From assembly GCA_027486345.1 (NCBI GenBank), contig JAIXPH010000048.1:124001-188000 (forward strand): a DNA stretch of 64,000 nt, in the 5' to 3' direction. The stretch is from Paracoccaceae bacterium. Its GTDB lineage: Bacteria > Pseudomonadota > Alphaproteobacteria > Rhodobacterales > Rhodobacteraceae. This document shows, one piece after another, positions 1-8,634 of the stretch. Within the stretch, counting starts at the first letter, position 1. Each line of letters starts with the position of its first letter. A model generated the notes under the pieces. It worked only from the letters and a program-made list of their open reading frames with translations. It made no database searches and was not told where the DNA came from. A program made the position numbers and the translations under genes.

Positions 1-1
1 G

Positions 2-826
2 GCCCGTCAGGCCAAATCCAAGGCCCGTATCTCGGCCTATGAAAAGATGGCTGACGAATCGATCAAGGATCTGGTCGGGCGCGCGCAGATCATCATCCCG
101 CATGGACCGCGTCTGGGGTCCAAGGTCATCGAGTTCGAAAATGTCTCGAAGGCGATGGGCGACAAGCAACTGATCGAGAACCTGTCCTTCTCGCTGCCGC
201 CGGGCGGCATCGTCGGCGTGATCGGCCCCAACGGTGCCGGTAAATCCACGCTGATGAAGATGATCACCGGTCAGGAAAAGCCCGACACCGGCACCATCAC
301 GCTGGGCGAGACCGTGCAACTGTCCTACGTGGACCAGTCCCGCGATTCGCTGGACCCGAACAAGAACGTCTGGGAAGAGATATCCGACTCGCTCGACATC
401 GTGGTGCTGGGCGACGCCGAGGTGAACAGCCGGGCCTATTGCTCCTCCTTCAACTTCAAGGGGTCGGACCAGCAGAAAAAGGTCGGCATCCTGTCGGGCG
501 GGGAACGCAACCGCGTCCACATGGCCAAGCTGTTGAAATCCGGCGGCAACGTGTTGCTGTTGGACGAACCGACCAACGATCTGGACGTGGAAACGCTGCA
601 AGCGCTGGAAGCCGCGATCGAAGAATTCGCGGGCTGCGCGGTCATCATCTCGCACGACCGCTTCTTCCTTGACCGTCTTTGCACGCATATCCTCGCCTTC
701 GAGGGCGATGCCCATGTCGAATGGTTCGAAGGCAACTTCGAGGCCTATGAACAAGACAAGATCCGCCGCCTTGGTGCGGATTCGGTCGAACCCAAGCGCG
801 TGAAGCACAAGAAGTTCTCGCGCTGA
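2..826 (+). CDS. ettA: Energy-dependent translational throttle protein EttA (ABC-F), C-terminal part
   Basis: The gene enters from the left edge, so only the C-terminal half is present. It shows the tail of the inter-domain linker and one complete ABC-F nucleotide-binding domain: Walker A GPNGAGKST, signature LSGGERNR and Walker B followed by DEPTNDLD, then the switch histidine in ISHDRFFLDR. ABC-F proteins are soluble and bind the ribosomal E site, gating early elongation by ATP level; they have no membrane partner. The ending rich in K/R (KHKKFSR) and the absence of any transporter gene fit EttA rather than an exporter ATPase. The frame is open from base 2, so no start is visible. Confidence 0.93.
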   Translation, partial: ARQAKSKARISAYEKMADESIKDLVGRAQIIIPHGPRLGSKVIEFENVSKAMGDKQLIENLSFSLPPGGIVGVIGPNGAGKSTLMKMITGQEKPDTGTITLGETVQLSYVDQSRDSLDPNKNVWEEISDSLDIVVLGDAEVNSRAYCSSFNFKGSDQQKKVGILSGGERNRVHMAKLLKSGGNVLLLDEPTNDLDVETLQALEAAIEEFAGCAVIISHDRFFLDRLCTHILAFEGDAHVEWFEGNFEAYEQDKIRRLGADSVEPKRVKHKKFSR

Positions 827-860
827 TCCAACCGCCGCACCAGCGGCGCATCGACAACGC

Positions 861-892
861 GCGGCGCGGCGGCCACAGTCGGGCCGCGCCGC
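861..892 (+). terminator. GC-rich stem-loop after ettA
   Basis: A perfect 10-bp inverted repeat (GCGGCGCGGC paired with GCCGCGCCGC) with a 12-nt loop lies 34 bases after the ettA stop. No T-run follows, so it is a possible Rho-assisted or mRNA-stabilising structure rather than a textbook intrinsic terminator. Confidence 0.4.
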
Positions 893-983
893 AGCGGAGC
901 GCCTTGCGCGCGGTCCGTGACGCGGCGTTAATGGTGCCCGCCCGCATTCCGCCCGCGAATCGTCCCTTCTTCAGGTGCCCGCC

Positions 984-1469
984 ATGACTGTCGTCAGACC
1001 GCTTGTCCTTTGCATCGCTGCCACCCTGTCCTGCGCTGCGCCCGCATCGGCACAGACCCTCGTGTTTGAAGGGTTCCAGACGGTGAACCGCTTTGACGTG
1101 ACCGGGGCGGCGGTGGAGTATCGCTTTTCCCCCTTCCGCGAGAAGAACGGCACCGCCTATTCGGTCATCCTGCGCGGCATGTATGACAGCGGCGACAATG
1201 GCTGGCTGGGGGCGGGCCTGCACATCCGCCACGACTACGCCAGCGGCTGGTTCGTCGAAGGCGCGACGATGCCGGGCTATTACGACCACTCCGGCCCCGC
1301 CTATTACCTTGGCTCTGAACTGGAATTCTTCAGCTATATCGGCGTCGGCCGCCGTTTGGGGGATGCCAATTTCGTCTCGGTCATGTTCGGGCATCTTTCG
1401 AACGCCAACACGGGCGACATCAACCCGGGCCGCAACTCTGTCTCGGTCCGGTTCGGCACCAGTTTCTGA
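984..1469 (+). CDS. PagL-like outer-membrane protein (acyloxyacyl hydrolase family), probable catalytic Glu missing
   Basis: A 161-residue protein with a signal peptide (hydrophobic residues 7-20, cleavage after ASA near 23) followed by alternating beta-strand sequence ending in aromatic Phe, typical of a small outer-membrane barrel. The C-terminal FGHLSNA matches the PagL lipid A 3-O-deacylase active site, with His137 and Ser139. In PagL the catalytic Glu lies 14 residues after the His; here that position is Asn151 (NPGRN where family members have NxGxE). It may therefore be inactive or use another acid. The ATG at 984 is preferred over an upstream GTG at 975 because it has an AGG about 10 bases ahead and starts the signal peptide cleanly. 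Confidence 0.75.
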   Translation: MTVVRPLVLCIAATLSCAAPASAQTLVFEGFQTVNRFDVTGAAVEYRFSPFREKNGTAYSVILRGMYDSGDNGWLGAGLHIRHDYASGWFVEGATMPGYYDHSGPAYYLGSELEFFSYIGVGRRLGDANFVSVMFGHLSNANTGDINPGRNSVSVRFGTSF

Positions 1470-1546
1470 TCGCGGAACCGCGCTGCGGGTCTTGGGTTGG
1501 GATGCGCGCGGGCCAGTGCCCGCCCAACCCCGACCGGAGGTCTGAC

Positions 1547-1624
1547 ATGCGTGGCATCCTTGCGTGGCTGATCGGGATTCCGATCCCGATCATCATCCTT
1601 CTCTACTTTCTGGACGTGTTTTGA
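1547..1624 (+). CDS. 25-residue membrane miniprotein
   Basis: A short frame reading [10 protein letters not shown] followed by [14 protein letters not shown]. Almost the whole product is one hydrophobic helix broken by a PIP motif, with a positive residue at the start and an Asp near the end, so it is probably a single-pass inner-membrane peptide. A strong ribosome-binding site (CGGAGG) ends about 6 bases before the ATG, which is the main reason to call it. It lies 77 bases after the PagL-like gene and may be co-transcribed. The function is unknown. Confidence 0.6.
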   Translation: MRGILAWLIGIPIPIIILLYFLDVF

Positions 1625-1841
1625 TCGCGCCGGCGCGATCCGGGACAAGGGGCCGCATCGGCGGCTACCTGCAAATCTTGCCGTTTTCCCTTGCTTTTGT
1701 GGACAGCCGCCCCCATATCTTTGCGGCGACGTTATCTCTACTCGACTTCTGTCTTCGGATTTTCCGGCCACAGCATCGACCAGGCTGACGGGGCCAAAGC
1801 CGCCGCATGGTGCGGGCGGCACACTGACAGGAGACTTCACG

Positions 1842-2048
1842 ATGGCCAAGGGCACCGTGAAATGGTTCAATGAAACCAAAGGCTACGGCTTCATCGCCCC
1901 GGAAGGCGGCAAGAAGGACGTGTTCGTGCACATCACCGCGCTGGAACGCGCTGGTCTGCGCGGTCTGAAGGACGGCCAAGCCGTGACCTTCGACATCGAA
2001 TCCGGCCGTGACGGCCGCGAATCCGCGACCAACCTGTCTCTGGCCTGA
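1842..2048 (+). CDS. cspA: Cold-shock domain protein (CspA family)
   Basis: A 68-residue single cold-shock domain, the normal length for CspA-type proteins. The RNA-binding motifs are intact: RNP1 KGYGFI at 13-18 and RNP2 VFVHI at 27-31. Such proteins bind single-stranded RNA and act as RNA chaperones or antiterminators. CAGGAGA lies about 8 bases before the ATG. The 217-base gap upstream contains no other gene and could hold a long 5' leader, as is common for cold-shock mRNAs, though no defined structure was established. A strong intrinsic terminator follows at 2112. Confidence 0.93.
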   Translation: MAKGTVKWFNETKGYGFIAPEGGKKDVFVHITALERAGLRGLKDGQAVTFDIESGRDGRESATNLSLA

Positions 2049-2107
2049 TCCGGGACATCCGGTCGTCCGCCGCTCCCAAGGGATCGACAGGACTGACCGC
2101 AGGGAAT

Positions 2108-2560
2108 TCAAACGGGGCGCACCGGAAACGGCTGCGCCCCGTTGCTTTTGGCGGCATCGGGTTTGGTCGTCACTGCATTCGCCAAGAGGTAGTCGCGCGT
2201 CACCCGTGCGGTCAGCCGGGACAGCGGCTTGCGCAGCAGAACTGGGTCAAGGCGCGGATTGCAGGGGAAGATCTGCTCTGTCAGCCCTTTCAGCAGGATC
2301 ACCACAGGCAGGCGGGGGCCATCGGCCATGATCCGCTGCGCCAGCGCCAGCGCCTCGGGCACACCGCCGCAATGGTCGCCGTCCAGCACAAGCGCCCCCA
2401 ACCGCACCCCGTCCGCCGCATCCTGCGCCGTCCAGCATTGCGCCGCCGCGCCATCCTCGGTCAGGCGGTCCAGCAGCGTCTCAGCCTCAGCCGGGGCCGC
2501 CACGACAAGGTAATCAACATCATGCCGCCCCTGCGGGAGGCCTGTAAGTCCGTCCAACAT
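2108..2560 (-). CDS. Degenerate response-regulator receiver domain protein
   Basis: A 150-residue protein whose core resembles a CheY-like receiver: beta-3 GALVLDGD with a candidate phospho-acceptor Asp60, and the conserved Lys in LLRKPLSR (Lys111). The acidic pair normally found after beta-1 is absent, since the first strand reads DYLVVAAPAEAE, so magnesium binding and phosphorylation are doubtful. No output domain is present. The start is uncertain: the ATG at 2560 was chosen, but in-frame GTG codons lie 9 and 12 bases upstream and none has a clear ribosome-binding site. The last codons overlap the cspA terminator. Confidence 0.6.
   Translation of the reverse strand: MLDGLTGLPQGRHDVDYLVVAAPAEAETLLDRLTEDGAAAQCWTAQDAADGVRLGALVLDGDHCGGVPEALALAQRIMADGPRLPVVILLKGLTEQIFPCNPRLDPVLLRKPLSRLTARVTRDYLLANAVTTKPDAAKSNGAQPFPVRPV
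2112..2148 (+). terminator. Intrinsic terminator of the cold-shock gene
   Basis: A perfect 10-bp stem (ACGGGGCGCA with TGCGCCCCGT), an 11-nt loop, and then TGCTTTT. It lies 64 bases after the cspA stop and inside the last codons of the convergent receiver gene. Confidence 0.85.
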
Positions 2561-2589
2561 GTTCCACACCACCACGTCAAAAAGGACTG

Positions 2590-2662
2590 GTCGGGACAGC
2601 CCGACACAACCTTTATTAACGACCCACACAGCCACGGGTTTAACCGCAAGGTGATTGCGGTT
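2590..2662. promoter_or_regulatory. Two inverted repeats in a divergent intergenic region
   Basis: Between the receiver gene (start 2560, reverse) and the esterase gene (start 2690, forward) lie GTCGGG-ACAG-CCCGAC at 2590-2605 and AACCGCAA-GGTGA-TTGCGGTT at 2642-2662. Both are perfect palindromes. They could be operators for the divergent pair, or the second could form a hairpin in the esterase leader. No regulator can be assigned. Confidence 0.4.
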
Positions 2663-2689
2663 CCAGTGAAAGCGCGACACTCTGCGATC

Positions 2690-3628
2690 ATGACCCTGGA
2701 TCCCTACGAAACCCTTATCGACGCCGCGACCTGGGCCTTCATCCGCCAGACCGATGCGGCCTATCCGCCCGACACCGCAACGCTGTCCATCGCCGACCAG
2801 CGCGCGATCTATGATCGGATGTGCCGTGCCTTTCACCGGGGCTATCCCGATGGCGTGACCGCGACGGATCACCCCTTCGGTGGCGTTCCCTGCCGCCATT
2901 ATCCGGGCACGGGCGGGACGGTGATCTATTTCCATGGCGGTGGCTATGTGGTGGGTGGGTTGCACAGCCATGACGATGTCTGCGCCGAACTCCGCGCCGC
3001 GACGGGCCTGCATGTCGTCAGCGTCGATTACCGCCTCTGCCCGGAACATCCCCATCCCGCCGCCTTTGACGACGCGCTGTCCGCCACCCGCGCCATCGCG
3101 GCAGAGCTGCCGGGGCCGATCCTGCTGGCGGGCGACAGCGCCGGGGGCAATCTTGCCGCCGCGACGGCGCAGGCCATCGGACGCCGGGGCGCTTTGGGGA
3201 TTGCCGGGATGGTGCTGATCTATCCGGGGCTTGGCGGAAACCGCCAAACCGGCAGCTATGTCACCCACGCCCATGCGCCGATGCTGACGGCGGCGGATGT
3301 CGAATTCTATGCCGGAATCCGCCATACCGGGGCCGAACCCGCACCCGACCCCACCTTCGCGCCGCTGTCGGACAGCGATTTCAGCGGCCTGCCGCCGACC
3401 TTGTGCATCGCTGCCGAATGTGACCCGCTCGCCGATGATGCCGCCGCCTACGCCGCAAGGCTGCGCGCTGCGGGAGGACGCGCCCATGCCGTCACCGAAA
3501 CGGGCCTCGTGCACGGCTACCTGCGCGCCCGCGCCACTGTGCCCCGCGCGGCTGCAAGTTTTACCCGCATCACCAACGCCCTGACGGAGTTCGCCGCAGG
3601 TCGCTGGCCCTTCGGAGACGCCCCATGA
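2690..3628 (+). CDS. Alpha/beta hydrolase, hormone-sensitive-lipase (HSL) family esterase
   Basis: A 312-residue hydrolase. It has the HSL oxyanion-hole motif HGGG at 82-85, the nucleophile in GDSAGG (Ser150), and plausible acid and base residues Asp245 (ECDPLADD) and His275 (GLVHGYLR). Such enzymes hydrolyse short acyl or carbamoyl esters in the cytoplasm. The frame extends upstream without a stop, but the ATG at 2690 gives the usual family length. The stop overlaps the start of the next gene by ATGA, so the two are almost certainly translated together; the physiological ester is unknown. Confidence 0.85.
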   Translation: MTLDPYETLIDAATWAFIRQTDAAYPPDTATLSIADQRAIYDRMCRAFHRGYPDGVTATDHPFGGVPCRHYPGTGGTVIYFHGGGYVVGGLHSHDDVCAELRAATGLHVVSVDYRLCPEHPHPAAFDDALSATRAIAAELPGPILLAGDSAGGNLAAATAQAIGRRGALGIAGMVLIYPGLGGNRQTGSYVTHAHAPMLTAADVEFYAGIRHTGAEPAPDPTFAPLSDSDFSGLPPTLCIAAECDPLADDAAAYAARLRAAGGRAHAVTETGLVHGYLRARATVPRAAASFTRITNALTEFAAGRWPFGDAP

Positions 3629-4374
3629 ACGCCCCACTGCCCAACCTGACCCATTGGAAAGAGCGTTGCGATCTGGCCGCCGCCTTCCGCTGGACCGCCC
3701 GGCTGAATATGCATGAGGCCGTGGCCAACCACTTCTCGCTGGCCGTGAACCCAAGTGGCACCCGCTTCCTGATCAACCCCAACGGACGCCATTTCAGCCG
3801 GATCACCGCCTCGGGCCTGATTGAACTGGATGCGGATGATCCTGAAACGATGAACCGTCCCGATGCGCCCGATCCCACCGCTTGGGGTCTGCACGGGTCC
3901 ATCCACCGCGCCTTGCCGCACGCGCGTTGCCTGATGCATGTGCATTCCACCCATGCGACCGTGCTGGCCAGCCTTGCCGACAGTCGCCTTCCGGCCATCG
4001 ACCAGAACTCTGCCATGTTCCACAACCGGCAGGTAGTGGATGACCACTACGGCGGAATGGCCTTTGCCGAGGAAGCCGCGCGCTGCGCCAACCTGCTGCG
4101 TGATCCCAAGATCACCACCATGATCATGGGCAACCATGGCGTGCTGATCGTGGGTCAGACCGTCGCGGAGACGTTCAACCGCCTCTACTACTTTGAACGC
4201 GCGGCAGAGACCTATATCCGCGCCCTGCAAACCGGCAAACCGCTGCGCTACCTGTCCGAAGAAGTCGCCGAAAAAACCGCGCAGGAATGGGAGGCCTATC
4301 CCAACGCTGCCGACCATTTCCTGAACGAAATCCGCGCGATGTTGGATGAGGACGGATCGTCCTACGCCACCTGA
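3625..4374 (+). CDS. Class II aldolase/adducin family protein
   Basis: A 249-residue class II aldolase-fold protein. The zinc-binding pair is visible as His105 and His107 in CLMHVHSTH, and a third ligand is likely in GNHGVLI. Members include L-fuculose-phosphate aldolase, ribulose-phosphate epimerases and several decarboxylases, so the reaction cannot be named. It is translationally coupled to the upstream esterase (4-base overlap), which suggests hydrolysis of an ester followed by cleavage, epimerisation or dehydration of the product. Confidence 0.85.
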   Translation: MNAPLPNLTHWKERCDLAAAFRWTARLNMHEAVANHFSLAVNPSGTRFLINPNGRHFSRITASGLIELDADDPETMNRPDAPDPTAWGLHGSIHRALPHARCLMHVHSTHATVLASLADSRLPAIDQNSAMFHNRQVVDDHYGGMAFAEEAARCANLLRDPKITTMIMGNHGVLIVGQTVAETFNRLYYFERAAETYIRALQTGKPLRYLSEEVAEKTAQEWEAYPNAADHFLNEIRAMLDEDGSSYAT

Positions 4375-4395
4375 TGTGACCTAGGCTTCGCCCCG

Positions 4396-5226
4396 TCAGA
4401 CCATGAAAGGCGCGGCCTTCATCGTATCCGGCACCGCCACGCCCATCCGGGTCAGGATCGACGGGGCCAGCGCCAACTGGTCCAACAGCACGTCCTTCGC
4501 GGGCATCTCTGCCTCGCCGAAGTAGTAGAACGCGAAATCCTGCTGCAACTCGCCTGCACCGCCGTGATGGCCGCGTGCGTCCTGGCCGTGATCGGCCGTC
4601 ACGATCACCTCATACCCCGCCTGCCGCCAACGGTGGATGAAGGGGGCCATCTGTTCATCCAGCAGGTAACAGGCGTGGTCCATTTCCTGACTGTCGTGGA
4701 AGAACCGATGTCCCATGCTGTCCAGCGTGCAGGAATGGTAGATCCCGTAGTCGATCCCCTTCACCTCACACAGCCGCGTCAGCGTGGCGAAGAGGTCGTG
4801 ATCCGACGGCGTCATCTGGTTGATCAGCCCATAGCCCGCCATGGTGTGAAACCGTCCGTGGTGGATCGGCCCGGCCTCTTCGTCATATTCGATGTCGCGC
4901 ACCGTATCGAAGGGCGCGCGCTGAAAGAATTCCGACCAGAAGGAATGCGTCACCGCCCCGGTCCGCCGGCCCGCCTTGGCAAGCTCAGAGAACACATCCG
5001 GCAGGTCCAGCTTTTTGACCGCGTAATTGCCCCAGACGCCATGCACCTGCGGCGGTACACCCGTGTGGATCGACGCATAGCAAGATGCCGAGGTGGACGG
5101 CAGCACCGACCGCATCCGCCAGACCCGCGCCTCACCACTCGCGACCCAGCCTTCCAGATTGCCGAACAGACGCCGCCAATTGCGGTAAGGCACCCCGTCG
5201 ATGATGATCAGCAGCAGCTTCCGCAT
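4396..5226 (-). CDS. Alkaline-phosphatase-superfamily hydrolase (NPP/phosphonoacetate-hydrolase-like)
   Basis: A 276-residue protein with the alkaline phosphatase superfamily layout: an N-terminal metal Asp in LLLIIIDG (Asp10), a nucleophile region VLPSTSASCYAS corresponding to the PTxTxPN region of nucleotide pyrophosphatases, and the C-terminal metal site VTADHGQD followed by HHGG. No signal peptide is seen, so it is probably cytoplasmic. Its start shares one base with the stop of the oligopeptide-type ABC ATPase gene, making it the last gene of that operon; it may process an imported phosphoester or phosphonate-bearing compound. The true substrate is unknown. Confidence 0.8.
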   Translation of the reverse strand: MRKLLLIIIDGVPYRNWRRLFGNLEGWVASGEARVWRMRSVLPSTSASCYASIHTGVPPQVHGVWGNYAVKKLDLPDVFSELAKAGRRTGAVTHSFWSEFFQRAPFDTVRDIEYDEEAGPIHHGRFHTMAGYGLINQMTPSDHDLFATLTRLCEVKGIDYGIYHSCTLDSMGHRFFHDSQEMDHACYLLDEQMAPFIHRWRQAGYEVIVTADHGQDARGHHGGAGELQQDFAFYYFGEAEMPAKDVLLDQLALAPSILTRMGVAVPDTMKAAPFMV

Positions 5227-6857
5227 CAGTTCCCCGCGCTTTCCATCTTGCGATGCGCCAAAACCTCTTCCAGCCAGCCGATCCGCATTTCCGGGGCGGA
5301 TGACAGCAACAGGTCCGTGTAATCATCATAGGGCGGCGTCAGCACATCGGTCTTGCCGCCATAACGCACCACTTGGCCCCGATACATCACCGCGATTTTA
5401 TCAGCGATGGCCCGCACGGTGGCGAGGTCATGGGTGATGAACAGATAGGCCACCCCTTCCCGCGCCTGCAAATCGAGCAGCAGTTTCAGGATGCCATCCG
5501 CCACCAGCGGATCAAGGGCAGAGGTCACCTCATCGCAGATAATCAGCTTCGGCTTCGCCGCCAAAGCCCGCGCAATGCAGACGCGCTGCTTCTGTCCGCC
5601 CGACAGTTCTGCCGGATAGCGGTCCATGAAGCCCTTGCCCATCTCGATCTGGTCCAAGAGGTCTTGCACGCGCTTGCGCTTTGCCTCGCCCTTCAAACCG
5701 AAATAGAACTCCAAAGGCCGCCCGATGATCGTGCCCACGGTCTGGCGCGGGTTCATCGCCACGTCGGCCATCTGGTAGATCATCTGCAATTCGCGCAGGT
5801 CGTCCTTGGTCCGCCCCGCCAGATCGGCAGATAACTCACGCCCGGCAAAGCGGATGCGACCCTGCGCTGCGGGCAAAAGCCCGGTAATCACCCGCGCGAG
5901 TGTAGACTTGCCCGACCCGCTTTCGCCCACCACCGCCAGCGTCTGCCCGGCGGGCAGATCGACGGTGACGTTCTTCAACACGTCGAAATTCGTCCCCGCA
6001 TAGCGCGCCGTGATGTTCTGCACCGAAAGCACCGCAGGGGCTTCGGGCTTTTCCTGATGGTCGATGGACCGAACCGACACCAGCGCCTGCGTGTAGGCCT
6101 GTTTCGGCGCGGTGATGATGTCGGCAACGCTGCCATATTCCACCATCTTGCCATGCCGCAGCACAAGGATGTCATCCGACACCTGCGCCACCACCGCCAA
6201 GTCGTGCGTGATATACAGCGCCGCCACCCCGGTATCGCGGATCGCCTCCTTGATCGCGGCCAGAACGTCAATCTGCGTCGTCACGTCCAGCGCGGTCGTC
6301 GGCTCGTCAAAGATCACAAGGTCGGGCTTCGGGCACAGCGCCATCGCCGTCATCGCCCGCTGCAACTGACCGCCCGAGACTTGGTGCGGATAGCGGCGGC
6401 CAAAGCTTTCCGGGTTCGGCAGGCCCAACTTGGCAAAGAGCGAGACCGCCCGCGCCTCAGCCTCAGCCCGGCCCATGATCCCGTGATGCAGGGTGGTTTC
6501 AATCACCTGCTCCATCAGCCGTTTGGCGGGGTTGAAGGCGGCGGCGGCGGATTGCGCAACGTATGTCACCTCGCGCCCGCGCAGGGCCCGCAAACCCGCC
6601 GCATCCATCCCGCGGATGTTGCGGCCGTTCAGCAGGATCTCACCCCCTGTCAGCCGCACCCCGCCCCGGCCAAAGGACATGGCCGACAGCCCGATGGTGG
6701 ATTTGCCCGCGCCGGATTCGCCGATCAGCCCCAGCACCTTGCCCTTGGCCACCGACACCGACACGCCATCCACCAGCACCACATCGCGCGGGGGTTCCCC
6801 CGGCGGGTAGCTTGTCGCCTCAATCCGCAGGTTCTTGAATTCCAGAAGATCAGGCAC
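5226..6857 (-). CDS. ABC transporter, fused tandem ATPase (DppD-DppF type)
   Basis: A 543-residue protein carrying two complete nucleotide-binding domains. The first has Walker A GESGAGKST, signature VSGGQLQR and Walker B with DEPTTALD. The second has GESGSGKST, LSGGQKQR and DEVTSALD. This is the fused arrangement of GsiA/YejF-like importers of the oligopeptide/nickel family. The start overlaps the end of the downstream-acting permease gene by 8 bases. Both sites look catalytically intact. Confidence 0.93.
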   Translation of the reverse strand: MPDLLEFKNLRIEATSYPPGEPPRDVVLVDGVSVSVAKGKVLGLIGESGAGKSTIGLSAMSFGRGGVRLTGGEILLNGRNIRGMDAAGLRALRGREVTYVAQSAAAAFNPAKRLMEQVIETTLHHGIMGRAEAEARAVSLFAKLGLPNPESFGRRYPHQVSGGQLQRAMTAMALCPKPDLVIFDEPTTALDVTTQIDVLAAIKEAIRDTGVAALYITHDLAVVAQVSDDILVLRHGKMVEYGSVADIITAPKQAYTQALVSVRSIDHQEKPEAPAVLSVQNITARYAGTNFDVLKNVTVDLPAGQTLAVVGESGSGKSTLARVITGLLPAAQGRIRFAGRELSADLAGRTKDDLRELQMIYQMADVAMNPRQTVGTIIGRPLEFYFGLKGEAKRKRVQDLLDQIEMGKGFMDRYPAELSGGQKQRVCIARALAAKPKLIICDEVTSALDPLVADGILKLLLDLQAREGVAYLFITHDLATVRAIADKIAVMYRGQVVRYGGKTDVLTPPYDDYTDLLLSSAPEMRIGWLEEVLAHRKMESAGN

Positions 6858-7668
6858 CCCGGCCCCCTTTCAGACTGGTCGTGCGCGACAGCACCCAGTC
6901 GGCCACAAGGTTGACCGAAATCGCCAGCACCGCGATGGCCAGCGCCGGCATCAGCGCTGCGGCCTTGCCATAGATCAGCCCGTCCTTGTTTTCCTTCACC
7001 ATGCCGCCCCAATCCGCCAAGGGCGGCTGGATTCCAAGGCCAAGGAAAGAAAGGGTCGAAATGAACAGCACCGCAAAGATGAAACGCAGCCCGAATTCGG
7101 CGACCAAGGGCGACAGGGCATTGGGCAGGATTTCGCGGAAGATGATCCACGACTGCTTTTCGCCGCGCAGTTTCGCCGCCTCGACATAATCCATCACGGT
7201 GATGTCCATCGCCACAGCCCGGCTCAGGCGGAACACCCGCGTCGCATCCAGCACGCCCATGACGATGATCAACACCGGCAGGCTGATCGGCAACACCGAC
7301 AGCACCACCAGCGCCACGATCAAGGACGGAATCGCCATCAGCACGTCAACCACGCGCGACAGAACCTGATCGATCCAACCGCCGCGCACCGCCGCCAGAA
7401 AACCAAAGAAGGCCCCCATGCCGAACGACAACAGCGACGAAGCCAGCGCCACAAAGATCGTGATTTGCCCGCCATAGATCATGCGGGACAGGATATCTCG
7501 CCCGATGGTGTCTGTGCCCAGCCAAAACTCGGCCGAAGGCGCCTCCCAGACCTTGCCCGTCACCGCATCCAGCGGATAGGGCGCGATCCATTGGGCAAAG
7601 ACGGCGCAGAACAGAAACGCCCCGGTCATCACCAGACCGAACAGCGCGGAAAGCGGAATGCGCCTCAT
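6850..7668 (-). CDS. ABC transporter permease (DppC/OppC type)
   Basis: A 272-residue inner-membrane permease with an N-terminal helix (FGLVMTGAFLFCAVFAQWI), the periplasmic loop signature GTDTIGRDILSRMIYGG typical of DppC proteins, and the cytoplasmic EAA loop in VEAAKLRGEKQ. About six membrane segments are predicted by eye. It is coupled to the DppB-type permease by an ATGA overlap. Confidence 0.92.
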   Translation of the reverse strand: MRRIPLSALFGLVMTGAFLFCAVFAQWIAPYPLDAVTGKVWEAPSAEFWLGTDTIGRDILSRMIYGGQITIFVALASSLLSFGMGAFFGFLAAVRGGWIDQVLSRVVDVLMAIPSLIVALVVLSVLPISLPVLIIVMGVLDATRVFRLSRAVAMDITVMDYVEAAKLRGEKQSWIIFREILPNALSPLVAEFGLRFIFAVLFISTLSFLGLGIQPPLADWGGMVKENKDGLIYGKAAALMPALAIAVLAISVNLVADWVLSRTTSLKGGRGA

Positions 7669-8621
7669 TTCGGGTGCCTCAGTCTGGGGTTGGCAAGGAT
7701 CGAGATGACGTCGGCCAGAATGTTCAGCCCGATATAGACGGCGGCAAAGATCAGCCCGACGGCCTGCACCACCGGCAGGTCACGCTTGGCGACATGATCG
7801 ACAAGGTACTGCCCCAGCGCATTGTAGCTGAACACCACTTCAACGACGACGACGCCCACCACCAGATAGGCAAGGTTCAGCACCACGACCGAGATGATCG
7901 GCGCAATCGCATTTGGCAGCGCATGCCGCCAGATCACGGTCATCGGACCAAGACCCTTAAGCTCGGCGGTTTCGATATAGGCGGACTGCATCACGTTCAG
8001 CACCGCCGCGCGGGTCATCCGCATCATGTGGGCCAGCACCACCAAGACCAGCACGATCACCGGCAAGGCAACGGCCTGCAATTTCTCCCAGAACCCCATG
8101 CCGGGGAACACCATGGCCACCGGCTGAAAGATCGGAATGACCTGCGTCAGCAGGTAGATCACGAAATAGGCCGCCACGAATTCCGGCAGGCTGATGGTGG
8201 ACAGTGTCACGCCAGAGATCAGCTTGTCCGGCCAGCGCCCATTATAGCGCGCCGCGACCAACCCCAGCAAGATCGCCAGCGGAACCGAAATCATCGCCGC
8301 CGCCGATGCCAAGAACAGCGTATTGCCCAAGCGTTGCCCGATGGCCTGCCCGATGTCCTGCCCGTTGGTCAGGGCCACGCCGAAATCACCGGTCAGGATA
8401 CCGCCCAACCATTTGAAATACCGCGTCAACGCCGGTTCGTTCAGCCCCAGCGCCTCGCGCAGGTTGGCCAGTGCTTCGGGCGTGGCGGATTGGCCAAGGA
8501 TGGATTGCGCCACATCGCCCGGCAAAGCCTCGGTCCCGGCGAAGATCAGCAAGGACACGGCCAAGAGAAGGACGAGGCCCAGCGCAATGCGCTGGACCAC
8601 AAGTTTCAGGATCGGATGCAC
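7665..8621 (-). CDS. ABC transporter permease (DppB/OppB type)
   Basis: A 318-residue permease with the DppB hallmarks: an N-terminal membrane helix followed by the periplasmic segment (LPGDVAQSILG, then LGLNEPALTRYFKWL), and the EAA-type loop IETAELKGLGPMTVIWRHALPNA. About six membrane helices are expected, and it should pair with the DppC-type permease. It is 13 bases downstream of the binding-protein gene. Confidence 0.92.
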   Translation of the reverse strand: MHPILKLVVQRIALGLVLLLAVSLLIFAGTEALPGDVAQSILGQSATPEALANLREALGLNEPALTRYFKWLGGILTGDFGVALTNGQDIGQAIGQRLGNTLFLASAAAMISVPLAILLGLVAARYNGRWPDKLISGVTLSTISLPEFVAAYFVIYLLTQVIPIFQPVAMVFPGMGFWEKLQAVALPVIVLVLVVLAHMMRMTRAAVLNVMQSAYIETAELKGLGPMTVIWRHALPNAIAPIISVVVLNLAYLVVGVVVVEVVFSYNALGQYLVDHVAKRDLPVVQAVGLIFAAVYIGLNILADVISILANPRLRHPK

Positions 8622-8634
8622 TCTGTCCGTCCGA

